This document shows, in pieces, positions 1 through 6,311 of a stretch of 9,091 bases of DNA (the stretch's first letter is position 1; the number at the start of each line of letters is the position of its first letter). Below the pieces are notes generated by a model. It had not been told where the DNA came from, did not search any database, and was given only the letters and a program-made list of their open reading frames with translations. The DNA lies in assembly GCA_019420425.1 (NCBI GenBank), contig JAHZHG010000091.1, positions 1 to 9,091 on the forward strand, read 5' to 3'. The position numbers were made by a program, and so were the translations under genes. This stretch comes from Clostridiales bacterium (lineage in GTDB: Bacteria; Bacillota; Clostridia; Lachnospirales; Lachnospiraceae).

Positions 1-369
1 CCCCAGCAGCAGCTCCGCCATAGCTGAGCTGCGTACATCATTTTCAATAAAGCAGGGAATACCGGCTGCATCCCCTATCATTTCCGCCAAGGGTATGGGT
101 TCATTCTCCGGGCCCGTACACATAGAAATCCACTGCCCGCTGCGGTAATCCACAATGCCTACAATTCCTACGCCTACAGCCGCAGGAGTTCCGACATATC
201 CCACCGAATTCTGATAATCCTCCAGTGACGAACGCAGTATTTTTACCGCCTGTCTTTGATCGGCAGCCGCCGTCACATAGCATTTACTCCTCAGCACATG
301 TCCCAGGGCGTCCACTTCTCCTATCAGAAGTTTTGTGCCTCCAAAATCCATTCCCAGGTAAGTTTCCAT
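1..369 (-). CDS. ROK-family sugar kinase/regulator, N-terminal part (cut by window edge)
   Basis: The first 123 codons of a ROK-family protein are visible; the rest lies beyond base 1. The protein opens METYLGMDFGGTKLLIGEVD, which carries the DxGGTK phosphate-binding signature of the ASKHA/ROK fold at residues 8-13. Further on, the segment around GVGIVGIVDY and the IENDVRSSAMAE segment near the cut edge match the ROK positions that lead to the sugar-contacting Asn-Asp. There is no winged-helix domain before the DFGGTK motif, so a sugar kinase (glucokinase or N-acetylmannosamine-kinase-like) is more likely than a ROK repressor. Start: ATG at 369, with AAGGAG at 379-384 nine bases upstream. The gene is divergent from the LacI-type regulator and has a repressor operator at 388-401 directly upstream of its ribosome binding site, so it probably belongs to the same regulon as the importer operon. 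The zinc-binding cysteine motif of ROK kinases lies outside the window and could not be checked. Confidence 0.88.
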   Translation of the reverse strand, partial: METYLGMDFGGTKLLIGEVDALGHVLRSKCYVTAAADQRQAVKILRSSLEDYQNSVGYVGTPAAVGVGIVGIVDYRSGQWISMCTGPENEPIPLAEMIGDAAGIPCFIENDVRSSAMAELLLG

Positions 370-387
370 AGGTTCACACTCCTTCGC

Positions 388-401
388 TGTAAAGGTTTTC
401 A
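388..401. promoter_or_regulatory. Predicted LacI-family operator in the divergent ROK/lacI control region
   Basis: The plus strand reads TGTAAAGGTTTTCA, an inverted repeat of imperfect six-base arms around GG. It matches the operon operator at 7640-7653 (read on the minus strand, TGAAAAGGTTTTCA) at 13 of 14 positions. It lies between the ROK ribosome binding site and the -35 box of the lacI gene, where a bound repressor would block ROK transcription and could also touch the lacI promoter. The site also resembles a catabolite-responsive (cre/CcpA) element, but the central CG typical of cre sites is replaced by GG. Confidence 0.65.
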
Positions 402-430
402 TTGAATTTATAATTGATATGTAGTATAAT
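402..430 (+). promoter_or_regulatory. Sigma-A-type promoter of the LacI-family regulator
   Basis: TTGAAT at 402-407 and TATAAT at 425-430 are separated by exactly 17 bases. The -35 box abuts the operator at 388-401, so autoregulation is plausible. The transcript would have a leader of roughly 40 bases before the start codon at 478, with AGGAGG at 465-470. Confidence 0.75.
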
Positions 431-437
431 TTTTCCA
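407..437 (-). promoter_or_regulatory. Possible promoter of the ROK gene (weak -35)
   Basis: On the minus strand there is a -10-like TATAAA (407-412) and a poor -35-like TGGAAA (432-437) with a 19-base spacer. If real, transcription would start around 400, inside the operator at 388-401, mirroring the arrangement at the importer operon. The -35 match and the spacing are weak, so this is a tentative placement. Confidence 0.35.
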
Positions 438-477
438 TATATTACTTTTTGTCACTTATCAGCCAGGAGGATACTCA

Positions 478-1521
478 ATGAATAGACCGGTTACGATCAA
501 GGACATAGCTACTGAAAGCGGAGTTTCAATCGCGACTGTCTCCCGTGTATTAAACGGTAATGTACCCGTTTCCATTAAAACGCGCAAACGGGTAGAAGAA
601 GTCATCCAAAAATATAATTTTTCCCCCAATGCTCTGGCCCGCGGACTCATCCGCCATCAGACGATGACGATTGGCGTAATCATGCCGGATATCGAAAATC
701 CCTTTTTCTCTGCTCTGTTCCGGGAAATCGAACAGGCTGCCCACGATGCGGACTATTCTGTTTTTCTGTGCAACACGATGTACCGCTCCTCCTGTTCTCC
801 TGATATGGAAAATGAATATTTTAAAATGATGATCGACAAACAGGTCGATGGCGTCCTGGTGGCGGGAGGGCAAATCGATTTGTGCCATGTAAATGACATT
901 TACCGTACCGGGCTTATCCAAATGTCTCAGCAGGTTCCCGTAGGCGTAATCGGTAAAGCTCTTCCGGATATCCCATGCCAGTTTTTTGAGCAGGAAAGCA
1001 GTGCAAGCATTTCTACCGCTATCCGGTATCTGATTTCTCTGGGCCATCGGCACATCGCATTTATCGGCGGTGAACCGGGTATTCATACTACAGAAGATCG
1101 TCTGACTGCTTATCGCAAAACGCTGGCAGACAATGGGATTCCTGTGGATGAAGATCTCATTGCTTTATCTGACTATTACGTGAAAGACGGTTTCCAGGCA
1201 GTTCAGCAGCTGATGAACAAAGGCGCCCATTTCACCGCCGCGCTGGCCATGAATGATAATGTGGCCATTGGCGCTATCCGGGCTCTGGCCGACTGGCATA
1301 AACGAGTTCCTGAACATGTCGCCTTAATCAGCTGCGACCAGTTCTCTATGGCGGATTATCTTTCTCCCCGACTGACCAGTATTAACCGCCACAATGAGCA
1401 GTTCGGCCGCCTGGTGATTGACTGTCTGCTATGTGCCATCCGCAAACAGCCTCTTCCCCAGTTTCATGCAATTACACCGGAATTAATCATCCGGGAAAGC
1501 AGCGGTTCACCCATTCAGTAG
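478..1521 (+). CDS. LacI/GalR-family transcriptional regulator
   Basis: This 347-residue protein has the standard two-domain LacI architecture and normal family length. Residues 5-27 (VTIKDIATESGVSIATVSRV followed by LNG) are the N-terminal helix-turn-helix. The segment SPNALARGL at about 49-57 is the hinge helix that contacts the operator minor groove. From about residue 62 (TMTIGVIMPDIENPFFSAL) the periplasmic-binding-protein-like effector domain begins, with the typical HRHIAFIGGEPG segment in the middle and TSINRHNEQFGR near the C-terminus. It should bind a sugar or sugar metabolite and repress in its absence. Start: ATG 478 with AGGAGG seven bases upstream. It is divergent from the ROK gene and convergent with the importer operon, ending only 22 bases from the last operon gene. 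Matching operators at 388-401 and 7640-7653 are its likely targets. The effector cannot be named from sequence. Confidence 0.95.
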   Translation: MNRPVTIKDIATESGVSIATVSRVLNGNVPVSIKTRKRVEEVIQKYNFSPNALARGLIRHQTMTIGVIMPDIENPFFSALFREIEQAAHDADYSVFLCNTMYRSSCSPDMENEYFKMMIDKQVDGVLVAGGQIDLCHVNDIYRTGLIQMSQQVPVGVIGKALPDIPCQFFEQESSASISTAIRYLISLGHRHIAFIGGEPGIHTTEDRLTAYRKTLADNGIPVDEDLIALSDYYVKDGFQAVQQLMNKGAHFTAALAMNDNVAIGAIRALADWHKRVPEHVALISCDQFSMADYLSPRLTSINRHNEQFGRLVIDCLLCAIRKQPLPQFHAITPELIIRESSGSPIQ

Positions 1522-1543
1522 CATCCGCCCTCCAATTGATAAA

Positions 1544-2392
1544 CTATCGCGGGACCGGCACCGGCTTGCCCGGCTGCTTCAACGCCTCCCTTGCCGCCTG
1601 CTGCATCGCCATAATCTCCAGCGTGTCTTCTTTCGCGACAGGCGGAATCCTGTTCTGGAAGAAACAGCACAATGCATACATAAGCGCCATGTAGTAGTCT
1701 GTTACAGCAATATCTTCCATCGTTTTTCCATTACATAAGGTCATAACAAAAGGAAGCGTGTTTGATTGCTCTACACATGCCATTCTCCCGTCCCTATAGG
1801 AATACAGCAGACGAATCCCGTCCGGGCAGGGTATGCTGCGGCAGTTCTCTGCCCCTATACCCATGGCATATTCCACCATTTCAAACTGATGAATAGAATA
1901 ATTTTTCAAATCTCCGGGGCCAGTGGTAGAACAGAACTCGGCCGTCTGTCCGTATTTACGCACATAGCTTTGCAGTTCCATAACGTAGCGCTGCGCGGAG
2001 CAGCTAAAAACCGGCGTCCCGCAAGTCTCAGCCAGGGCAAACATTCTCTTAGCCGTATCCAGATCCGGAGCAAATGTCTTATCACAATACACCGGCTTTC
2101 CACAGCGCAAAGCGGGTGCTGCCAGTTCCTCATGGGGCGTACAGTCATCTGCGCACATAACCATAATGCCATCCACTTCTTCCAGCAGCGCTTCATAGCT
2201 CTCTGCCGCATGGACGCCATATGCTTCGCACCATTCTTCGGTTGTCATCCCCTGCGGGGCATCCTGCCACGCCCAAACCGCTGCTACATCGATATCGACA
2301 CCGTACCGTTTTGCTGCCAGGCGCAGATATTCCGGATAGTGATTGGTATGCCAGTTATCCAGCCAGCGGTCTACCATTCCAATTTTTATCAT
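1544..2392 (-). CDS. Short Gfo/Idh/MocA-family protein with an atypical nucleotide-binding N-terminus
   Basis: This 282-residue protein has features of the Gfo/Idh/MocA NAD(P)-dependent sugar oxidoreductases but is shorter than the usual 330-400 residues. It starts MIKIGMVDRWLDNWHTNHYP, where a beta-strand is present but the GxGxxG dinucleotide loop is not. Later family landmarks are better kept. VDGIMVMCADDCTPHEELAA (73-92) fits the strand after which substrate/cofactor residues lie. GKPVYCDKTFA (98-108) corresponds to the usual EKP region, keeping Lys105 with Asp in place of Glu. SIHQFEMVEYAMG (167-179) resembles the catalytic HxxD segment, with His168 and Glu171. Family knowledge suggests oxidation or reduction at a ring hydroxyl of a sugar; substrate unknown. 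It is the last gene of the operon and overlaps the ThuA-like gene by four bases (ATGA), with AAGGGG eight or nine bases upstream of the start. A catalytically altered or non-canonical cofactor-binding member is possible. Confidence 0.75.
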   Translation of the reverse strand: MIKIGMVDRWLDNWHTNHYPEYLRLAAKRYGVDIDVAAVWAWQDAPQGMTTEEWCEAYGVHAAESYEALLEEVDGIMVMCADDCTPHEELAAPALRCGKPVYCDKTFAPDLDTAKRMFALAETCGTPVFSCSAQRYVMELQSYVRKYGQTAEFCSTTGPGDLKNYSIHQFEMVEYAMGIGAENCRSIPCPDGIRLLYSYRDGRMACVEQSNTLPFVMTLCNGKTMEDIAVTDYYMALMYALCCFFQNRIPPVAKEDTLEIMAMQQAAREALKQPGKPVPVPR

Positions 2393-3165
2393 AAGGTTTC
2401 CCCCTTCTCATCCTTCTGTATCACCTGGCCGGTGGCCGCCCACTCGCAGCTGCGAAGCAATAATGTCTGAAACTGAGGCGGCTCCAGCGCTGCCAGCGTA
2501 TTTTCCAAAAGGCCATGTCCGGTATAATAATTCCACACATGCCCCAGAAGGAAATCTACCGTGCGTCCTTTGCCGTAGCTTCCCACGGTAAGGATCGGTT
2601 CTTCCCTTCCGGTCCCCGGGACACTCCAGCGGGAGTATAGCTTATCATCGGAATATGCTGTTGCCAATACGTCCATCGGAACATTCCATACATTGGTCAA
2701 ACGGCAAAAAATTTCATCATTCGTATCAAAGTCCGTAATCCCCCGGGTAATGGGATGGTCTCCTGTGATCGATACATGACAGCTATGATAGTCGCAATGC
2801 AGCGCTGTCTCTCTCCACAAAAGGCCGATCATGCGTTCCGCCTCCGGCCAGCCGGAAAAGCAGGGGTGGAGTCCATGATAGAATACAATGCCGGCGCCCT
2901 GACTCACTGCCGCCTCCAGCCGTCGGCGATGTCTGTCGCAGGACCAGTGATCGTCCGGGCAGAGGAAAAAGAACACCCGGGTGTCGTTTACTGCCTCCTC
3001 ATTATCCATAAACTGCTCGATGCCGCAGCCGGCGCCCGGGCAAGTCCCCGCCAATGTTACCCGAAAAAGGCCATTCCTTTCCATCCATCGTTTCAACACC
3101 GCAGAAATACGATTTACATCGTGTCCTCCCATTGGGCTTACAAACATGGTTAGATTAATTGCCAT
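2389..3165 (-). CDS. ThuA-like (trehalose utilisation domain) protein
   Basis: This 258-residue protein has the class-I glutamine-amidotransferase-like fold of the ThuA family. Landmarks are the strand VFFFLCPDDHW (64-74), GAGIVFYHGLHPCFSGWPE (90-108, the family's histidine segment with Phe103 and Trp106), HPITRGITDFDTNDEIF (137-153) and GKGRTVDFLLGH (198-209), which all follow the ThuA order. Family length is usually 210-280 residues, so it looks complete. ThuA with its Gfo/Idh/MocA partner ThuB is tied to 3-keto-disaccharide metabolism in rhizobia, and ThuA-like domains recur in operons with sugar oxidoreductases. Here the partner gene follows directly with a 4-base overlap, which supports a joint pathway. 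Start: ATG 3165 with a strong AGGAGG at 3175-3180; it overlaps the preceding VOC gene by 11 bases, so translation is probably coupled. There is no signal peptide, so the protein is cytoplasmic. The exact reaction is not predictable. Confidence 0.85.
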   Translation of the reverse strand: MAINLTMFVSPMGGHDVNRISAVLKRWMERNGLFRVTLAGTCPGAGCGIEQFMDNEEAVNDTRVFFFLCPDDHWSCDRHRRRLEAAVSQGAGIVFYHGLHPCFSGWPEAERMIGLLWRETALHCDYHSCHVSITGDHPITRGITDFDTNDEIFCRLTNVWNVPMDVLATAYSDDKLYSRWSVPGTGREEPILTVGSYGKGRTVDFLLGHVWNYYTGHGLLENTLAALEPPQFQTLLLRSCEWAATGQVIQKDEKGETL

Positions 3166-3565
3166 TTATCGGCACCTCCTGAATAAAGGTAATATCCTCT
3201 CCCTCAAAACCAATCACTGCAGCAGCCCAGAACTGAACCGGTTCCGGTTTGCCCTCGATCACATCGCAAAACATTGGCTCAGCTTTCGGTTTGGCGCCCG
3301 CTGCGATCGCACGGTTATAGCTCGCCCAAATATCATCTGTTTTCAGCCCAATGTGCGGCCAGCGTCCCTGATCCTTCACCGTTTCAGGGCCGCCTTCCAT
3401 TACCTCGATGTATGCTCCGTCTCCGAGATCCATCATATAGACACGGTTACCGCGGCCCCAGATATGACCGATCGTAAGGCCGAGGCCTTCCTGATACAAG
3501 CGAATCGTATCCTCAAAATAATAGGAATTTAATGCACCATGATGCAATTTTGTATGTTCGCTCAT
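3155..3565 (-). CDS. Single-domain VOC (glyoxalase/dioxygenase superfamily) protein
   Basis: This 136-residue vicinal-oxygen-chelate protein has two beta-alpha-beta-beta-beta half-modules. The four metal-ligand positions of the family are all present: His9 (KLHHGALNS), Glu54 (YIEVME), His71 (PHIGLK) and Glu130 (FIQEV). VOC enzymes use such a site for isomerisation, epimerisation, lyase or dioxygenase chemistry on substrates with adjacent oxygens; which one applies here is unknown. It aligns without gaps in register with both modules of the upstream tandem protein. Its first half is closest to the second module (shared IGHIWGRG), whereas its second half is closest to the first module (shared FCDVIE, EPEPVQF, and an AAV-x-G-x-EGE-x-I pattern). 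It starts six bases after the tandem VOC gene, whose last codons (Glu-Glu-Glu-Gly-Asn) double as a purine-rich ribosome binding site, and overlaps the ThuA-like gene by 11 bases. Confidence 0.9.
   Translation of the reverse strand: MSEHTKLHHGALNSYYFEDTIRLYQEGLGLTIGHIWGRGNRVYMMDLGDGAYIEVMEGGPETVKDQGRWPHIGLKTDDIWASYNRAIAAGAKPKAEPMFCDVIEGKPEPVQFWAAAVIGFEGEDITFIQEVPINGN
3229..3271 (-). repeat. Intra-operon repeat, copy A (in the single VOC gene)
   Basis: This 43-base stretch matches 4051-4093 at 37 positions by eye, including an unbroken 19-base block at the start (3229-3247) and a 13-base block at the end. It encodes the FCDVIE-x-x-PEPVQF segment shared by the single VOC protein and module 1 of the tandem protein. 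It is evidence of duplication or gene conversion between the two genes. Confidence 0.8.
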
Positions 3566-3571
3566 CGCTAT

Positions 3572-4387
3572 TTAGTTCCCTTCTTCCTCTTCGTTAACTT
3601 CCTGTACCATACACACACCTTCCCCGTCCGGTCCGAATACTGCTCCACAGTAGAACGGTTTTACCTCAGGTCTGGACTCAGCTGTTGAACACAGGTACGG
3701 CGCATGAATGGGCTTCGCCCCCCAGGCTACCGCTTTTTCAAAGGTTTCAAAAATATTCGGCACCTTCAGGCTGATATGATCCCAGTACCCCTTTTCCCCC
3801 TCAGGCACTTCTCCGGGCTGCAATTCAATAAAGGAGTTGCAGCCGATATCAACCAGATAGGTTTTTTCACCGCGCCCCCAGATATGGCCAATTTTGAATC
3901 CCATAACGTTCTGGTAGAAGTCCAGGCTTTTTTCCATACAATTACTGATCTTAGCCACATGATGAAACCGGGTTGTAAAATCATCCTCTATGCCTATTTC
4001 CTGGATTAAGGCAATCTCCTCGCCCTCAATCCCGTGTACCGCCGCAGAATAGAACTGAACCGGTTCCGGCTCCGCTTCAATCACATCGCAAAAGATCGGC
4101 GGATGAATCGGTGTGGCGCCTGCATCCAGCGCACGTTTATAATCTGCTTCAATATCTCTGGACTTAATCGCAATATGCGGACAGCAGCCCAGGCCGCGTT
4201 CTTTATCTTCACTGCATTCCAGCAGCTCAATGCAGGCCTCCGCCCCCATACTGAGCATTGCCGAACGATAATCACCGACCCACATAGTCTGTACTGTCAT
4301 TCCAAATGCATCACAGTAAAATTGAACCGCTTTATCCAACGTTTTTGTATAAATTCCCATATGATGTAATCTGTTTCGATAATCCAT
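3572..4387 (-). CDS. Tandem two-module VOC (glyoxalase/dioxygenase superfamily) protein
   Basis: This 271-residue protein consists of two VOC modules that repeat with a period of about 134 residues. Module 1 (about 1-134) has His9, Glu54, His71 and Glu130. Module 2 (about 135-271) has His143, Glu188, His204 and Glu263. Both modules therefore keep a full set of predicted metal ligands, so this is not the common case of a fused pair with one dead half. The shared IGHIWGRG segment is in module 2 (166-173); module 1 has TMWVGD in the corresponding place, suggesting a different substrate pocket. The start is ATG 4387, preceded by AAGGA nine bases away inside the end of the permease gene, which ends six bases before it. 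No signal peptide is present, so it acts in the cytoplasm. Its place between the importer and the ThuA/oxidoreductase genes argues for a catabolic role on the imported compound rather than methylglyoxal detoxification; that is inference. Confidence 0.9.
   Translation of the reverse strand: MDYRNRLHHMGIYTKTLDKAVQFYCDAFGMTVQTMWVGDYRSAMLSMGAEACIELLECSEDKERGLGCCPHIAIKSRDIEADYKRALDAGATPIHPPIFCDVIEAEPEPVQFYSAAVHGIEGEEIALIQEIGIEDDFTTRFHHVAKISNCMEKSLDFYQNVMGFKIGHIWGRGEKTYLVDIGCNSFIELQPGEVPEGEKGYWDHISLKVPNIFETFEKAVAWGAKPIHAPYLCSTAESRPEVKPFYCGAVFGPDGEGVCMVQEVNEEEEGN
4051..4093 (-). repeat. Intra-operon repeat, copy B (in module 1 of the tandem VOC gene)
   Basis: Partner of 3229-3271: 37 of 43 positions identical by eye, with the block AGAACTGAACCGGTTCCGG conserved without change. 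It lies about 820 bases away in direct orientation, so homologous exchange between copies could delete or reshuffle VOC modules. Confidence 0.8.
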
Positions 4388-4393
4388 AATCTA

Positions 4394-5233
4394 TCATCCT
4401 TTCACTGAGCCGACAACGACATTTAAATAATTTTTTTGGAAGAGGCAAAAAATAAGAATAACAGGAATAATCGATATCACGGTAGCCGCCATGATATATC
4501 CAAAATTATAATTAAATTTGCCATTTAAATAGTTTAAAGCAGCGGCAATGGGATATTTATCCGGGCGCAAAACAATGATCGGCCACAGAAAGCTGTTCCA
4601 CTTTGCCGTAAAATCAAAAATAACGATTGTGCTGACAGCCGGGCGAGTCTGCGGAAGCATAATCCGCGCCCAAATCTGCAGTTCACTGGCGCCATCAATA
4701 CGGGCCGCCTCCATCATTTCATTCGGCACTGCCATATAGGCCTGCCGGAAAAAAATGATACTGAATACCCCCACCGCACCAGGCAAAATTACCGCCGTTA
4801 ACGTGCCCATAATTCCCAGTTTGCTTATGGTCAGATAATTCACAATATTATTGGCCGAAGTCGGCAGTATCTGCGTAGACAACAGCAGCGCTACAATAAA
4901 CCCTTTTCCATAAAAGTCAAACTTCGCCAGCGGATAAGCACACAGGGAAGCAAGAACAATATCCAGCAAAATACCTGCCCCCGTAATATACACGGTATTC
5001 AGCATATACCTGCCAAGATCCAGAAATTCTGCCACGCCAATATAATTATCAAATGTGGGATCCTGCGGAAAGAACCGAAGGGCATAAAGATTTTCATTTC
5101 CCTTAAATGAGGTACTAACGACCCAGGCAAAAGGGCCTGCACAGATAATCGCCACTGCAATCAGCAGTGCATATATCAAAATTTTGTGGGATACACGCTT
5201 CATTTTACCGCGCCGCAGCTGTTTGCTATGCAT
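4394..5233 (-). CDS. CUT1 ABC sugar transporter permease, MalG type
   Basis: This 279-residue inner permease subunit is of normal length for the MalG family. Six hydrophobic segments can be read, the first at about 18-40 (ILIYALLIAVAIICAGPFAW) and the last at about 248-265. The EAA loop that docks on the ATPase is EAARIDGAS at 175-183, followed by ARIMLP. The C-terminus ends FQKNYLNVVVGSVKG, the usual MalG tail. It should form a heterodimer with the preceding MalF-type protein and move the ligand delivered by the binding protein across the membrane. Start: ATG 5233, directly abutting the TAA of the upstream permease gene (no spacer), with AAGGGG about 11 bases upstream; the internal Met11 lacks a ribosome binding site. 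The CUT1 class typically carries oligosaccharides, glycosides or polyols; the substrate is not predictable here. Confidence 0.95.
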   Translation of the reverse strand: MHSKQLRRGKMKRVSHKILIYALLIAVAIICAGPFAWVVSTSFKGNENLYALRFFPQDPTFDNYIGVAEFLDLGRYMLNTVYITGAGILLDIVLASLCAYPLAKFDFYGKGFIVALLLSTQILPTSANNIVNYLTISKLGIMGTLTAVILPGAVGVFSIIFFRQAYMAVPNEMMEAARIDGASELQIWARIMLPQTRPAVSTIVIFDFTAKWNSFLWPIIVLRPDKYPIAAALNYLNGKFNYNFGYIMAATVISIIPVILIFCLFQKNYLNVVVGSVKG

Positions 5234-6157
5234 TTAATCATTCCCCTTTCTTCCATAGAGCATCAGAATAACGCTCAATGTGGTAGTAATAATACTCATC
5301 AATAAACCAATCGCGGTGGCATATCCAAATTCAAGGTTAGAAAATGCTTTATTGTAAACATACAGATTCATAACCAGCGTTGCCTTATCCGGCCCGCCCT
5401 TGGTCATGGCAAAAGCCACATCAAATACACCTAAAGCAGACAATACGCTAAACAGACTGCATACCCAGATATATGGGCGCATCATTGGAAGTGTAACCCG
5501 AAAGAACGCCGCAACGCGGCTGGCGCCGTCAATACGGGCAGCATCCACCAAATCCGTGGGGACGCTCTGCAGCCCTGCCAGGTACATCATCATATAGTAG
5601 CCAAGTCCCTGCCAGACCGTGACAAACATCAGGCTCGGCATCGCCCATTTCGGATCTGCCAGGAAATAAATTGGCGAGCTAATCCATCCGATCTGCATCA
5701 AAATTCCATTAATCAATCCATCCGGATCAAACAAAAATCCCCAGATAATGGAAACTGCGATCATAGATGTAACTACCGGGACGTAAAACAACACCCGGAA
5801 GAAGGTTATTCCCCGAATCCTGCTATTAACCAGCACGGCAAGCATCAGGGAAAGCAGCTGTATTACCGGTACGATCAGTACAAAGCTTACGGAATTCTTC
5901 ATTGCAATCCAGAAATCTTTGTCCCCTATGGCTCTTTTAAAATTTGCAAGCCCTACAAATTTGGTTGTTCCAACGCCTGAGTAGTTAAACAGAGATAACG
6001 GCAGTCCCGCCAGGGTTGGATAAAATACGAATACAGCAAGTATTAGCAAAGCCGGAAACATAAACATATATGATAACAACGTAATCCGCAATTTTTTTTG
6101 CCGCCTTGTCAGCAATCGCGTAGTTCCGGCTTTATTTGTTTTCGTCATCGATATCAT
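5234..6157 (-). CDS. CUT1 ABC sugar transporter permease, MalF/UgpA type
   Basis: This 307-residue membrane protein has about six transmembrane segments, beginning with a positively charged cytoplasmic tail (RLLTRRQKKLR) and a first helix at about 26-47 that ends in FYPTLAG, a family hallmark. The EAA loop is DAARIDGAS at 205-213, followed by FFRVTLP, and the segment MTKGGPDKAT (251-260) before the fifth or sixth helix is characteristic of MalF-like permeases. It lacks the large periplasmic P2 loop of enterobacterial MalF, as is normal in Firmicutes. Start: ATG 6157, with only a weak purine-rich AGAGAAAG upstream; Met4 at 6148 is possible but has no better site. It follows the binding-protein gene after a 154-base gap that contains a hairpin at 6201-6236, and abuts the MalG-type gene. 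No ATPase gene accompanies it; a shared MsmX/MsiK-type ATPase encoded elsewhere is expected. Confidence 0.95.
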   Translation of the reverse strand: MISMTKTNKAGTTRLLTRRQKKLRITLLSYMFMFPALLILAVFVFYPTLAGLPLSLFNYSGVGTTKFVGLANFKRAIGDKDFWIAMKNSVSFVLIVPVIQLLSLMLAVLVNSRIRGITFFRVLFYVPVVTSMIAVSIIWGFLFDPDGLINGILMQIGWISSPIYFLADPKWAMPSLMFVTVWQGLGYYMMMYLAGLQSVPTDLVDAARIDGASRVAAFFRVTLPMMRPYIWVCSLFSVLSALGVFDVAFAMTKGGPDKATLVMNLYVYNKAFSNLEFGYATAIGLLMSIITTTLSVILMLYGRKGND

Positions 6158-6200
6158 TATTTATTCTTTCTCTGCATATTGCGCAGCTTTCTTTTCTGGC

Positions 6201-6236
6201 AAAAAGCAGGCGTCACGGATGTGCCACCTGCTTTTT
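6201..6236 (-). terminator. Intercistronic hairpin between binding-protein and permease genes
   Basis: Perfect 10-bp inverted repeat: AAAAAGCAGG at 6201-6210 and CCTGCTTTTT at 6227-6236, with a 16-base loop. On the transcribed (minus) strand the right arm ends in five T residues, giving a leaky terminator or an mRNA-stabilising 3' hairpin. Such structures after the binding-protein gene commonly make its transcript more abundant than the permease part. The long loop and the short, in-stem T-tract argue against full termination. Confidence 0.55.
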
Positions 6237-6311
6237 CCTGCTCATCGTTCATCCATATCTCAAACCAATTTCAACATTGTTCATAAACGGATACCAGGTG
6301 TGATCAAAAGA

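Noticed and set aside
388..401. Interpretation of the operator pair as CcpA cre elements
   Set aside because: The sequences fit cre arms loosely, but both lack the central CG and they match each other better than cre; kept only as an alternative.
550..1086. 178-codon minus-strand ORF inside the LacI-type regulator gene
   Set aside because: It is fully antisense to a clear LacI protein, its translation has no recognisable motif, and there is no ribosome binding site; a shadow frame.
1766..2470. 234-codon plus-strand ORF opposite the Gfo/Idh-like and ThuA-like genes
   Set aside because: Cysteine/histidine-rich translation with no domain pattern, antisense to two well-supported overlapping genes.
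2981..3532. 183-codon plus-strand ORF opposite the ThuA-like and VOC genes
   Set aside because: Antisense shadow of conserved genes; no start signals and no protein-like motif.
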